DNA of 64,000 bases from Nitrospinia bacterium (GTDB taxonomy: Bacteria; Nitrospinota; Nitrospinia; Nitrospinales; JAJDAT01), in the NCBI GenBank assembly GCA_029261715.1, contig JAJDAT010000047.1, positions 1 through 64,000 of the forward strand, in the 5' to 3' direction. The position numbers and the translations under genes were made by a program. Below the pieces are notes generated by a model. The model worked only from the letters and a program-made list of their open reading frames with translations. It ran no database searches and was not told where the DNA came from. Below, piece by piece: positions 1-7,211 of this stretch. Position 1 is the stretch's first letter. Each line of letters begins with the position of its first letter.

Positions 1-630
1 ATTATCTATGGCGGGTATTTAGCCTTGGCGCAGTCAGATCTTAAAAAGCTCGTGGCCTATTCTTCAGTTTCCCACATGGGTTTTGTTACTCTCGGAATTT
101 TTGTGTTCAATAGCCAAGGTATTCAGGGGGCCGTCTTGCAAATGTTTAATCACGGGATTACTACTGCAGCCTTATTTATTTCTATTGGACATTTGTACGA
201 GCGCACTCACAGTCGAGCGATTTCTACCTACGGCGGCTTGCATAAACCCATGCCAAGATTTGTTGCATTGTTTTTTTTGTTTTCAGTCGCCGGCTTTGGA
301 CTACCAGGCACCTGTAATTTCATTGGCGAATTTTTAGTCTTAGTAGGAACTTCCTATGTCAGCTTTGCCATGGTTCTTATCTCTATGGGCGGTATTCTTT
401 TAGCTGCAGCATATATGTTGTGGATGCTCCAAAGGCTGGCGTTGGGAGAGCCATCGACAGAAGCCGCCAAAGCGCTCCCAGATTTATCGAATCGGGAATT
501 GGCTACGTTGATTCCATTGGCTATCCTCGTATTGTGTATTGGATTGTATCCCGGACCATTGATGGAGATGATGGATGCAAGTGTGATTCGCCTCATCCAA
601 CAAACCACAGGTTTGGCAAATACTGGTTGA
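1..630 (+). CDS. nuoM: NADH-quinone oxidoreductase subunit M (complex I), 3' part
   Basis: The reading frame is open from base 1, so the gene starts before the window. The visible 209 residues are the C-terminal half of an antiporter-like proton-pumping subunit of respiratory complex I in the inner membrane. The stretch YLALAQSDLKKLVAYSSVSH followed by MGFVTLGIF is the NuoM hallmark, with the conserved helix Lys in DLKKL. GLPGTCNFIGEFLVL and several hydrophobic helices follow. Fit to NuoM is better than to NuoN or NuoL. nuoN normally follows nuoM, but here the next 900 bases hold only a decayed gene on the other strand, so nuoM is the last gene of its operon at this locus. Confidence 0.93.
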   Translation: MIYGGYLALAQSDLKKLVAYSSVSHMGFVTLGIFVFNSQGIQGAVLQMFNHGITTAALFISIGHLYERTHSRAISTYGGLHKPMPRFVALFFLFSVAGFGLPGTCNFIGEFLVLVGTSYVSFAMVLISMGGILLAAAYMLWMLQRLALGEPSTEAAKALPDLSNRELATLIPLAILVLCIGLYPGPLMEMMDASVIRLIQQTTGLANTG

Positions 631-722
631 GAGAGGTCTATCGATACTGTTAGGTACGCATTTCTTTTCAGTACACCATGATACGAAGATCGATGAAGTT
701 GAACTCTTTGAGTTAGAAGAGG

Positions 723-1030
723 TCCCTTGGTAACTATTAAAACGTCCGCTAATGCTGTTATGGGGATTAAGCTGACGAAAAGCAAAACCCAAATCCCATG
801 AAAAGTTGCTGATTATTGAGTTAGCGCTCTAGCAAGAATATTAGCTGAGCTTTTGACAATAACTTCAGTGATAGGTAACCCGCCTAAAAATCAGAGGTCA
901 AATTTGTAGTTCCTTAAACAAGCAACTCGCGGTTTAAATTTGATTCTCTGAGTTTCCCATCTCATTTGTATTTTAGAAGGTCAGTCGCGCGTGCTGTTAA
1001 TGAAAATTCCGCATTAGCAACCAAAGCGAT
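723..1030 (-). pseudogene. Relic of a SulP-family anion transporter
   Basis: Reading the minus strand from about 1030 down to 723 gives a broken but collinear match to the central and C-terminal core of SulP transporters. Visible pieces in order are IALVANAEFSLTARATD (compare FALIGSLESLLSAKAVD in the intact SulP at 9606), NRELLV-stop-GTTNL, LGGLPITEVIVKSSANI, then FHGIWVLLFVSLIP and ITALADVLIVT. Damage includes stops at 914-916 and 813-815, a one-base loss in the T run at 886-890, and a deletion of about seven residues that merges two LIP motifs. The N-terminal half and the STAS domain are not recognisable. It is convergent with nuoM and divergent from the LysR gene at 1610, which may once have controlled it. 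Confidence 0.8.
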
Positions 1031-1060
1031 GGTACCTCCTGTTTCCAGAATAAAGCTACA

Positions 1061-1609
1061 AACGTTACGTGTGTTACCGTTCTTTTGATAATTGGACTGT
1101 GCCAAAAGCCGTAAACGAAAATCCTTTGCGGAGCCTCGTTACTTTTTAGAACATTTTTAAACCAGTCGTATACTTTTTAAAAGATTAGGGAAATTATAAT
1201 TCTCTCTCTGAGAAAAGTTTAATGAAGTGATTAAAGTCTCGGGATCTTCAAGTAGTTGTTTTTATTAATTGGATATAGTACTTTTTACTATTTTTGGTTA
1301 TTCTATTAACTCTATGATCTATAAAACAGAAAATATTTGTGGTATGATTTGTTTTAAGCGAATTAATTTTTTTTGTGCTAGTATCTAGGTGTTGATGCCT
1401 TGAAGAAAGAATTTTTAGTTAGAGATGGACTCTTCATTCTTTAGATATTCGATAGGTATTTATAGGTAATTAAATCAGTATTCTTGTTTGAGCGTTGGAT
1501 GCAAGATTTTTTTTGTTTGTTTTCCGGAGTATGATTTAAAAACAAATTATTCCTAATTATTCATAGTAAATTGTTGTTAGTTCTTAAAAAACGAACTATT
1601 GGAGGCGTT
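1061..1609. other. AT-rich spacer, no gene seen
   Basis: About 550 bases with stops in all frames lie between the SulP relic and the LysR gene. The N-terminal half of the relic should lie here, but I could not recognise SulP motifs beyond about 1030. No RNA gene or convincing promoter was seen. Confidence 0.5.
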
Positions 1610-2497
1610 GTGAGGTTACTCAATTATCACCATCTTTATTATTTCCAAGCGATTGCAAATGCGGGCAGTATTGCTGAAGCGTCCAAAAAATTGAGGTTAG
1701 GGCAACCGACTTTGAGCGCTCAATTAAAAGTCTTAGAGGAAATTCTGGATACAAAGTTGTTTGAACGTAAAAACAAAAAGCTTTTTATTACGGAGGCGGG
1801 GCAGGTCTCGCTGGAGTATGCAAATCAAATTTTTTCTTTGGGCGATGAACTATTAGAAGTTATCGAAAGCAAAAAATTTTCAAAACGTTCTCACGTTCAA
1901 ATCGGAGCGTTGGAAAGCTTGCCTAAAAGGTTGATTCAACATTTAGTTCATTTCGCGCAAGATGGAGAAAAATGCGCGATTACGGTATTAGAGGGAACTG
2001 CCGATTATCTATTTAGAGAGCTCGCAGCGCATCGAATCGATTTAGTTCTTTCAAATTTTCCTCCTCACATTGGAGATGAAGGACAATTTAATTCAAGGCT
2101 TTTAGTAAGCGCTCCCATAGCGATATTTGGAACTAAGCGGTTTCGCCACTTACAGGGCAATTTCCCGCAGTCACTACAATCGCAACCGTTTATTTTACCT
2201 ACATTACACAGTAAACTTCGCCACGATTTAGATCACTATTTTCGCATTAACAATATAGCAATTGACCGAACTATTGAAACGCAAGATACCAGTGTTCAAA
2301 AGATTTTAGGTATTGAGGGGCTGGGGTTGGTTCCTTTACCAGAATTTGCAGGTCTTGAATTGGTTAAAGAAAAGAAGTTAGTAAACTTAGGGCCGCTTCC
2401 TGATATTAAGGAGGACTTTTGGATTATCTCTAGTGTTAGGAAAATTGCAAATCTCCAGGCGCAACGGTTGATGGACGATTTTGAGTTAAATATTTGA
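1610..2497 (+). CDS. LysR-family transcriptional regulator, NhaR-like
   Basis: This is a 295-residue DNA-binding regulator. The N-terminus LNYHHLYYFQAIANAGSIAE, followed by ASKKLRLGQPTLSAQLKVLE, is the winged helix-turn-helix of the LysR family, and the LNYHHLYYF opening is typical of the NhaR subgroup. The remainder is a co-inducer-binding domain. The start chosen is GTG 1610, with GGAGG at 1601-1605. An upstream in-frame codon at 1571 has no ribosome site and would add unconserved residues. The gene is divergent from the SulP relic, and LysR regulators usually control the divergent neighbour, so its original target may be lost. The ligand is unknown. Confidence 0.88.
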   Translation: MRLLNYHHLYYFQAIANAGSIAEASKKLRLGQPTLSAQLKVLEEILDTKLFERKNKKLFITEAGQVSLEYANQIFSLGDELLEVIESKKFSKRSHVQIGALESLPKRLIQHLVHFAQDGEKCAITVLEGTADYLFRELAAHRIDLVLSNFPPHIGDEGQFNSRLLVSAPIAIFGTKRFRHLQGNFPQSLQSQPFILPTLHSKLRHDLDHYFRINNIAIDRTIETQDTSVQKILGIEGLGLVPLPEFAGLELVKEKKLVNLGPLPDIKEDFWIISSVRKIANLQAQRLMDDFELNI

Positions 2498-2542
2498 TAG
2501 TGGCTATCTTTTAAAAGATCCTAGCTTAAATATATTTTTGGG

Positions 2543-2797
2543 CTATGCCCCTTCATTATTCTGGGTCATCGATTCCTCTTTAAACATAAGCCAGAAGATA
2601 TTGATATCGGTTTTTTTATGTAAGCGCGCAAGAGTCTCAAGTGAGGGCAAGGTTTTGTTTGTTTCAATTTCTGATAGAGTCGTTATTCCAGTGCCGAGCT
2701 TTTTAGCTAGCTGCGTGAGGGTGAGTTTTTGAAGTTTTCTCCATCTCCTCAGCCGTTCACCCAAGTCTGATTTTATAACCGAAGTTTTCCGTGTCAT
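2543..2797 (-). CDS. XRE-family helix-turn-helix regulator
   Basis: This small 84-residue protein has a Cro/CI-type helix-turn-helix: LGERLRRWRKLQKLTLTQLA, then KKLGTGITTLSEIETNKTLP. A short C-terminal tail (INIFWLMFKEES) resembles the dimerisation end of HipB-like or stand-alone XRE regulators. The start at 2797 is chosen because a GGAG lies seven bases upstream. A longer frame to 2851 has no such site. No toxin gene is adjacent, so it is a stand-alone regulator of unknown target. Confidence 0.8.
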   Translation of the reverse strand: MTRKTSVIKSDLGERLRRWRKLQKLTLTQLAKKLGTGITTLSEIETNKTLPSLETLARLHKKTDINIFWLMFKEESMTQNNEGA

Positions 2798-3223
2798 TTT
2801 AATTGCTCCACTTAGGTTGTGAGTGTAAAGATTGTATGGGCATTTGACCAAACTAGTTTTTGTAATAGATGCTATTCAACTAAAAATGACGGTTGTGAGA
2901 ACTGCGAAAGCGGCATTACAGAGTATCCAACCCAATATTATCTGATTCGAATGCTTAGGAGAGACACAACCGATCTATTTATTTTTCAAGTTAATATTTC
3001 TTCTTGTAACATAAAATGACCGAGTTGTGATAGAGATAATCGATCATATTTGATGTTTTACTGAAATTGACAAAATGGTTAATGCTATAACTTGATTTTA
3101 TCTTAGTTTTATCAAAACTTGGAAGGTTGTTTTCAAGGGAGTTTTGCCCAGTGAGCGAATAGAAAACACTTGAAGAAATACCATAGACTGATTGTGCTTT
3201 CTTGATTTGGAGGTGTGGGATCG
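2798..3223. other. Spacer with no supported gene
   Basis: These 426 AT-rich bases lie between the XRE gene and a small minus-strand ORF. A 66-codon plus-strand frame at 2819-3019 contains two CxxC pairs but lacks a good ribosome site and any recognisable fold, so it is not called. No RNA gene was seen. Confidence 0.4.
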
Positions 3224-3418
3224 CTATTCTTCTTTCTGCTCAATTCCGTTGATAATAGATTTCCCTTTGGGGGCGTTTTTCTCTAAATGTTCTCGGACTA
3301 AAGTTACTGCGTGGTTGTTGTCTAAAGCTTTCATGAAAATACAAAATTCGTCTTTTGAGTTGTCCTTTTCATATTTTAAGAAACCATTAATTTTAAAATA
3401 ATATTGTTTAGGGGGCAT
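3224..3418 (-). CDS. Small hypothetical protein, 64 residues
   Basis: This charged, soluble 64-residue protein has no family I recognise. The sequence (INGFLKYEKDNSKDEFCIFM then KALDNNHAVTLVREHLEKNA) has an amphipathic look compatible with a small alpha/beta domain. An AAGGA lies about ten bases before the ATG. It is 31 bases upstream of the CreA-like gene's end, but both are on the minus strand with CreA upstream, so the two could be co-transcribed. Confidence 0.5.
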   Translation of the reverse strand: MPPKQYYFKINGFLKYEKDNSKDEFCIFMKALDNNHAVTLVREHLEKNAPKGKSIINGIEQKEE

Positions 3419-3449
3419 GAATTAACAGGTCCTTTTTATTTGACGCTAG

Positions 3450-3905
3450 TTATTTCCAATTAATTATTGGAACGGTAGATATAGAGTTTTTAGGCGATCC
3501 GTCGATTAATTTATCGCTATAAACCAAATAGATTATTACGTTTCTTTTTTTATCTAAAAAACGTACTACTTGCATGGTTTTAAATAAAAGAGAAGTTTTT
3601 TTGTTAAATACTTTTTGGCCGTCTTTCAAGCTTTTTGGCAGTTGAATAGGGCCTATTTGCCGGCAAGCAATTGATGCGTTTGCTTTATCCTCCGCAATTC
3701 CCAATCCTCCTTTTAAACCGCCAGTTTTTGCTCGACTTAAATGACAGGCAACTCCAGGTATATCTGGGTCGTCAAATGCTTCAATAACAATTTTATGATT
3801 AGGTCCTAACATCTTAAAAGATGTATCGACTGAACCAATTTCTTCAGCGTTTAAAGAATAGGGAAATACGAAAAATACAAACAGCAAAAAATAAAAACGT
3901 GGCAT
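3450..3905 (-). CDS. creA: CreA family periplasmic protein
   Basis: A 151-residue CreA-family protein. The N-terminal 20 residues are a Sec signal peptide ([17 protein letters not shown]). The mature part carries the family's [40 protein letters not shown] and [15 protein letters not shown], with paired cysteines. Length and order match CreA. The molecular role of the family is not established, and the link to the CreBC regulon in enterics is only by name. A paired regulator is not present here. Confidence 0.88.
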   Translation of the reverse strand: MPRFYFLLFVFFVFPYSLNAEEIGSVDTSFKMLGPNHKIVIEAFDDPDIPGVACHLSRAKTGGLKGGLGIAEDKANASIACRQIGPIQLPKSLKDGQKVFNKKTSLLFKTMQVVRFLDKKRNVIIYLVYSDKLIDGSPKNSISTVPIINWK

Positions 3906-4078
3906 AAAAAGTTCTCTTTTTTAAGGGGATAAATGGTTGTTAGTTGAATATTCAATTAAACTAAATAAATTACGTTCACAATTGAGGAATACTATTTTAT
4001 CACGTGTATTATTTTAAATATTTTGCTGTTGGGAAGTTTTTAAAGTTTAGTAGAAACTCTGAGGAATCAAAACACGTT

Positions 4079-4125
4079 AAAGGGAACCAACTTGTTGTGG
4101 GTTAAAGCTATATTGGGTTCCCTGA
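4079..4125 (-). terminator. Possible terminator downstream of CBS gene
   Basis: On the minus strand, AGGGAACC-C-AA pairs with TTGGTTCCCT (about ten base pairs with one bulge, loop about 23), followed by a T-rich stretch. It sits after the CBS gene that ends at 4179. The T-tract is weak. Confidence 0.4.
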
Positions 4126-4178
4126 GTCAGGTTATATAATCGAGGGTATACAGAATTTATATCGATCAATTCTAAACG

Positions 4179-4574
4179 CTAAAAGTTAGTTTTCTCATGC
4201 AGATGTAAATAATAGGTTTGTAAATCTTTTACCGACAACATTCCTACGATTTTGTTTTCTTCTGTTACCGCTATATGACGGAATTTTTTTTCTTCAATCA
4301 CTTCTGTCGCCTTAGACAAAGATTCATTCCTATCAATAGTGACTATGGGCGAACTCATTACATCGCCAACTTTAACCTTATGTGGGTCGCAGTCTCTTCC
4401 CAAAAATAGTTGCATCCAATCTGTTTTGGTGAAAATTCCAACAAAATCTTCGTTTTTCTTTATGAGCAAAGCGCCAATTTTGTTTTTATACATTTCCTCG
4501 ACGGCATCAAAAGCAGAGGTATCGGGAGTTGTGGAAAAAAGGGTGGTGCTCATGATGTCGCCAATTTTTTTCAT
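4179..4574 (-). CDS. Stand-alone CBS-pair protein
   Basis: The 131 residues are made almost entirely of two CBS motifs, IGDIMSTTLFSTTPDTSAFD through IGALLIKKNEDFVGIFTKTD, then VGDVMSSPIVTIDRNESLSK through RHIAVTEENKIVGMLSVKD. CBS pairs bind adenosine nucleotides and usually sense energy state for a partner protein. No effector domain is fused. GAGAG precedes the ATG by six bases. It is a clear paralogue of the CBS protein at 15729, sharing the PH-x5-VG-x2-MSSP stretch and RHIAVTE. The partner is unknown. Confidence 0.88.
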   Translation of the reverse strand: MKKIGDIMSTTLFSTTPDTSAFDAVEEMYKNKIGALLIKKNEDFVGIFTKTDWMQLFLGRDCDPHKVKVGDVMSSPIVTIDRNESLSKATEVIEEKKFRHIAVTEENKIVGMLSVKDLQTYYLHLHEKTNF

Positions 4575-4743
4575 TTGATATCTCTCATTGCGGGAAAGGG
4601 TGATTAATTTATTTATTGTTTAGTCTAATAAACTAGAAAATAGGATATGTACTGAGGAAATTCAAGAGTAATTTTTACGATTAATGATGAAACTTATTCG
4701 AGGATAAATCTATTTAGTTGAAAAGACGGGAGAAGTCGTGATT

Positions 4744-4786
4744 TTTGCATTTTCGGCGTTGCAGATTGCTACGCCGAAAATGCAAA
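4744..4786. other. Perfect 16-bp stem hairpin
   Basis: A left arm at 4744-4759 and a right arm at 4771-4786 are perfectly complementary over 16 bases around an 11-base loop. It lies just after the stop of the minus-strand gene ending at 4837, so it may end that transcript. There is no U-run on either strand after the stem. It could instead be a 3' stabiliser or a small inverted-repeat element. Confidence 0.7.
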
Positions 4787-4836
4787 GAAAAAGTGATGTG
4801 AAACAAGTTTTTGAAAATGTTTTTGCGCTAAGAAAA

Positions 4837-5493
4837 TTAATGAGCGGAGTACAATTGACTCGAAAGTCTTTTTTGGTCTTCAGTCAAAAGCTTAAGTAAT
4901 GAAATCTTGGACTCGATCTTTGCGCGAATCATTTGAGCTTTTAAGTTAATGAGTTTATCTCCTGCCGCGCGAATCGCAGATTCATCCATTGTTCCAGCAT
5001 GAAGTAGCCGGTCAATTTCCATTTTTGCAATTTGTTTTTCAGCTTTAAAATGAATTTTCTTCTTCTGATATTCAAAGCGCATTTCTTTTATCGTTGAAAC
5101 TTGAGCTTCGGTTAAACCCAGTTTATGTCTAAATTGCAAAAGATGAGTGAATTGACATTTGGAGTGGGAACCATGTGGGTGTTTTTTACTAGGGCTATAT
5201 TTTGACCCGCTTCCTTCTCTTTTGTGAGAATAGCCCTGTGGTTTGTGATGAGACTTGCTGCCGCTTCCTTCTTTTTTATGACTATAGCTTTTATGTTTTG
5301 AGTAAGCTTTACTTCCGCTACCTTCTTTCTTAATTGAAGGGCTTTTGTGTTTGTCTGCGGAATGATCATAGCTTCCAGAGCTCCCGGTTCCAATAGCATC
5401 CATGATGTTCGCAAGGGCTAAGTTGGAAAAGGTCAGGATAAAAATTGCCGAAAAGATTAAATAAAAGATAGATTTGAGCTTCCGATTTAGCAT
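4837..5493 (-). CDS. Secreted His/Lys/Ser-rich repeat protein with Spy/CpxP-like domain
   Basis: A 218-residue exported protein. Residues 1-28 are a signal peptide ending ALA. Residues about 45-105 form a low-complexity segment with imperfect repeats of KKEGSGSK or KREGSGSK separated by SYSH and HHK blocks, giving a basic, histidine-rich linker. The C-terminal half (LGLTEAQVSTIKEMRFEYQK and LLTEDQKRLSSQLY) carries two LTxxQ-type motifs and long helices, as in periplasmic Spy/CpxP/ZraP chaperones and metal sensors. The repeat tract suggests metal or polyanion binding, which is inference. The gene stands alone, with a strong hairpin after it. Confidence 0.75.
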   Translation of the reverse strand: MLNRKLKSIFYLIFSAIFILTFSNLALANIMDAIGTGSSGSYDHSADKHKSPSIKKEGSGSKAYSKHKSYSHKKEGSGSKSHHKPQGYSHKREGSGSKYSPSKKHPHGSHSKCQFTHLLQFRHKLGLTEAQVSTIKEMRFEYQKKKIHFKAEKQIAKMEIDRLLHAGTMDESAIRAAGDKLINLKAQMIRAKIESKISLLKLLTEDQKRLSSQLYSAH

Positions 5494-5575
5494 GAGTCCT
5501 CCTTAAAAGTTTCTTTAATACAATTTTAAATAATTTTTTGTTTGCGGGAAGTTTGAAGAAAATAATTTTAACTTG

Positions 5576-6763
5576 TTATTGCCATAGCCTTAACCGCTCC
5601 AACAACTTGTTAAAGCTTCCGTTTAATTCTCCGATTTCATTGTTGCTTGTGACTTCTAATTTTTTTAGTTTTCTATTACCCAAAGTCAGCTCTTTGAGGC
5701 CATGATTTAGATTTTTTATGGGTTCACTGATACTTTTAGAAATTGAGGTGCCTATAACGGCGGCGATAAAACTTCCTATGATTAAAAAAGCTGCTAATAA
5801 AATTTTTAAAATCCAAATTTGATATTCCGCGTTTAGTTCGTCATCAAGTAGGATCTTTTTTTCGCTGATTAACATTTGTCCTAATTTATTGATTATTTCT
5901 ATGGCGAGTGGAGCCGCTTTAGAAGCTAAATAGAAGTTCGCTTTATTCCATTCAGGGCTTTCGCGGAGATTTATCGTTTCAGTGGTTAATGCTTTAAACC
6001 GTGTTCTTTGGATTTCAAAGATTTGAAAGTGAGCCAATTGTTTTGTGCTAAACAGTGCAATTTTAGAACCTAAATCTGCGAGACGTTCGTCATTAGTTGT
6101 AATTAATGAATCGTAACGTTTTTTATAATTGATGTCGCCAGAAAGGAGATAAGATTCAACAGTAGATAAAATTTGACTAAAGGTAACCTCTAAATTACCC
6201 AACTTTACTAGCAGGGCTTTCCTTTCGGGTGTTGCTTTGAGAGACAATTCTAAGCTTGTGATTTCATTAATGTTTGCTATGGATTCTTTAGCGAGCGGCG
6301 CAGCTTTTTCAAATAAAATTTTGTGGGCTGGTAGGTTTTCTGAAGTATTGACAATATCTTCAATTTCTTGCTGGTATTTCTTAAATTTTAGAAGGTCGTC
6401 TTTCACAGCTTGGAACAATTTAATATTATTTGAGTCGGTCCAATCCATGGATAGCTTTTCGAGATTGTCTTCGGAAGGAATAATTTCTTCTTTCCAGACA
6501 TGGTGGCGTTCCTTTTTAAATTTTTCTTCCCCTAAAAGCATCCAACCTCTTAAAGCGGCTAAAGATTCATTCACGCCGTTTAATAACTTGTGGGTCTTTT
6601 GGACCGTTACCATTCTGTGGTGGATAACTCTATCTAAAATTACATTGAATTTTTTGAGTAGGATAATAACCGCAATAATAGCTCCTGCTAAAATGATGGT
6701 GTTTATGCTAAATCCTAAATTTATTTTATTACCTACGCTTAAGTCTCTAAGTTTCTTAATCAT
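5576..6763 (-). CDS. Membrane sensor with four-helix-type periplasmic domain and HAMP, no output domain
   Basis: A 395-residue protein with a transmembrane helix at about 17-36 (IILAGAIIAVIILL). A long helical extracytoplasmic region follows (about 40-310), resembling chemoreceptor ligand-binding bundles. A second membrane helix lies at about 315-338 (ILLAAFLIIGSFIAAVIG). A HAMP domain ends the protein (ISEPIKNLNHGLKELTLGNR to IGELNGSFNKLLERL). The C-terminus comes directly after HAMP. The methyl-accepting or kinase domain expected there is absent, and no such gene lies downstream on this strand. It is either a truncated receptor or a HAMP-only signalling partner. The ribosome site is weak. 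Confidence 0.8.
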   Translation of the reverse strand: MIKKLRDLSVGNKINLGFSINTIILAGAIIAVIILLKKFNVILDRVIHHRMVTVQKTHKLLNGVNESLAALRGWMLLGEEKFKKERHHVWKEEIIPSEDNLEKLSMDWTDSNNIKLFQAVKDDLLKFKKYQQEIEDIVNTSENLPAHKILFEKAAPLAKESIANINEITSLELSLKATPERKALLVKLGNLEVTFSQILSTVESYLLSGDINYKKRYDSLITTNDERLADLGSKIALFSTKQLAHFQIFEIQRTRFKALTTETINLRESPEWNKANFYLASKAAPLAIEIINKLGQMLISEKKILLDDELNAEYQIWILKILLAAFLIIGSFIAAVIGTSISKSISEPIKNLNHGLKELTLGNRKLKKLEVTSNNEIGELNGSFNKLLERLRLWQ

Positions 6764-7092
6764 TACAAAGTTTTCCGAAAAATAATTTAATGTTTCTTAG
6801 TCAATGTATTAAATTTTATTGAGAAGAGTCGATTGATTTTTAGTTCAACGCAGGAGATTTTTAGTAGTTGTCTATGCGGAAACGTTTTATCTCAGGGATG
6901 ATTTTAAATTTTTACTAAAAAACTTAGATTAATAATAATGTTTTTGGATCGCTCATTATAACTTAATTTTTTTTTTGAATATAGTTTTCAATCCTGAAAT
7001 CAGGGTTAGAAATGAATAAAACTAGGTGAAAGAAATTGTTTTTAAGATAGATAAATAATAATTGGGAAAGTTTTTATTATTCTAGCTAATTT

Positions 7093-7132
7093 TTTAGTAA
7101 AATCCACTTGCCTTACTTAATGCTTTTAATTA
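7093..7132 (+). promoter_or_regulatory. SulP upstream motif, copy A
   Basis: TTTAGTAAAAT at 7093-7103, exactly 20 bases, then TTTTAATTA at 7124-7132. The same two blocks with the same spacing occur twice before the second SulP gene. It lies about 80 bases before the first SulP start. It could be a promoter with an operator, or two half-sites two helical turns apart. Confidence 0.6.
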
Positions 7133-7211
7133 CTACATCATGTTTCTGCCTACCGGAAGATGGACGTTAAGCTTCTAAAGTTGGAAGTTGGCGAAGAGAG
7201 TTTTGTCCCCC

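Noticed and set aside
354-785. 143-codon minus-strand frame
   Set aside because: Its first third is the tail of the SulP relic and the rest overlaps nuoM antisense; not a gene in its own right.
2819-3019. 66-codon plus-strand frame with two CxxC pairs, divergent from the XRE gene
   Set aside because: GTG start with a poor ribosome site and no recognisable zinc fold beyond the four Cys; too weak to call.
5112-5414. 100-codon frame inside the repeat protein gene
   Set aside because: A shifted reading of the repetitive tract on the same strand; the in-frame protein has the signal peptide and LTxxQ motifs.
6237-6785. 182-codon plus-strand frame opposite the HAMP sensor gene
   Set aside because: Antisense shadow; composition mirrors the minus-strand coding frame and no domain is visible.
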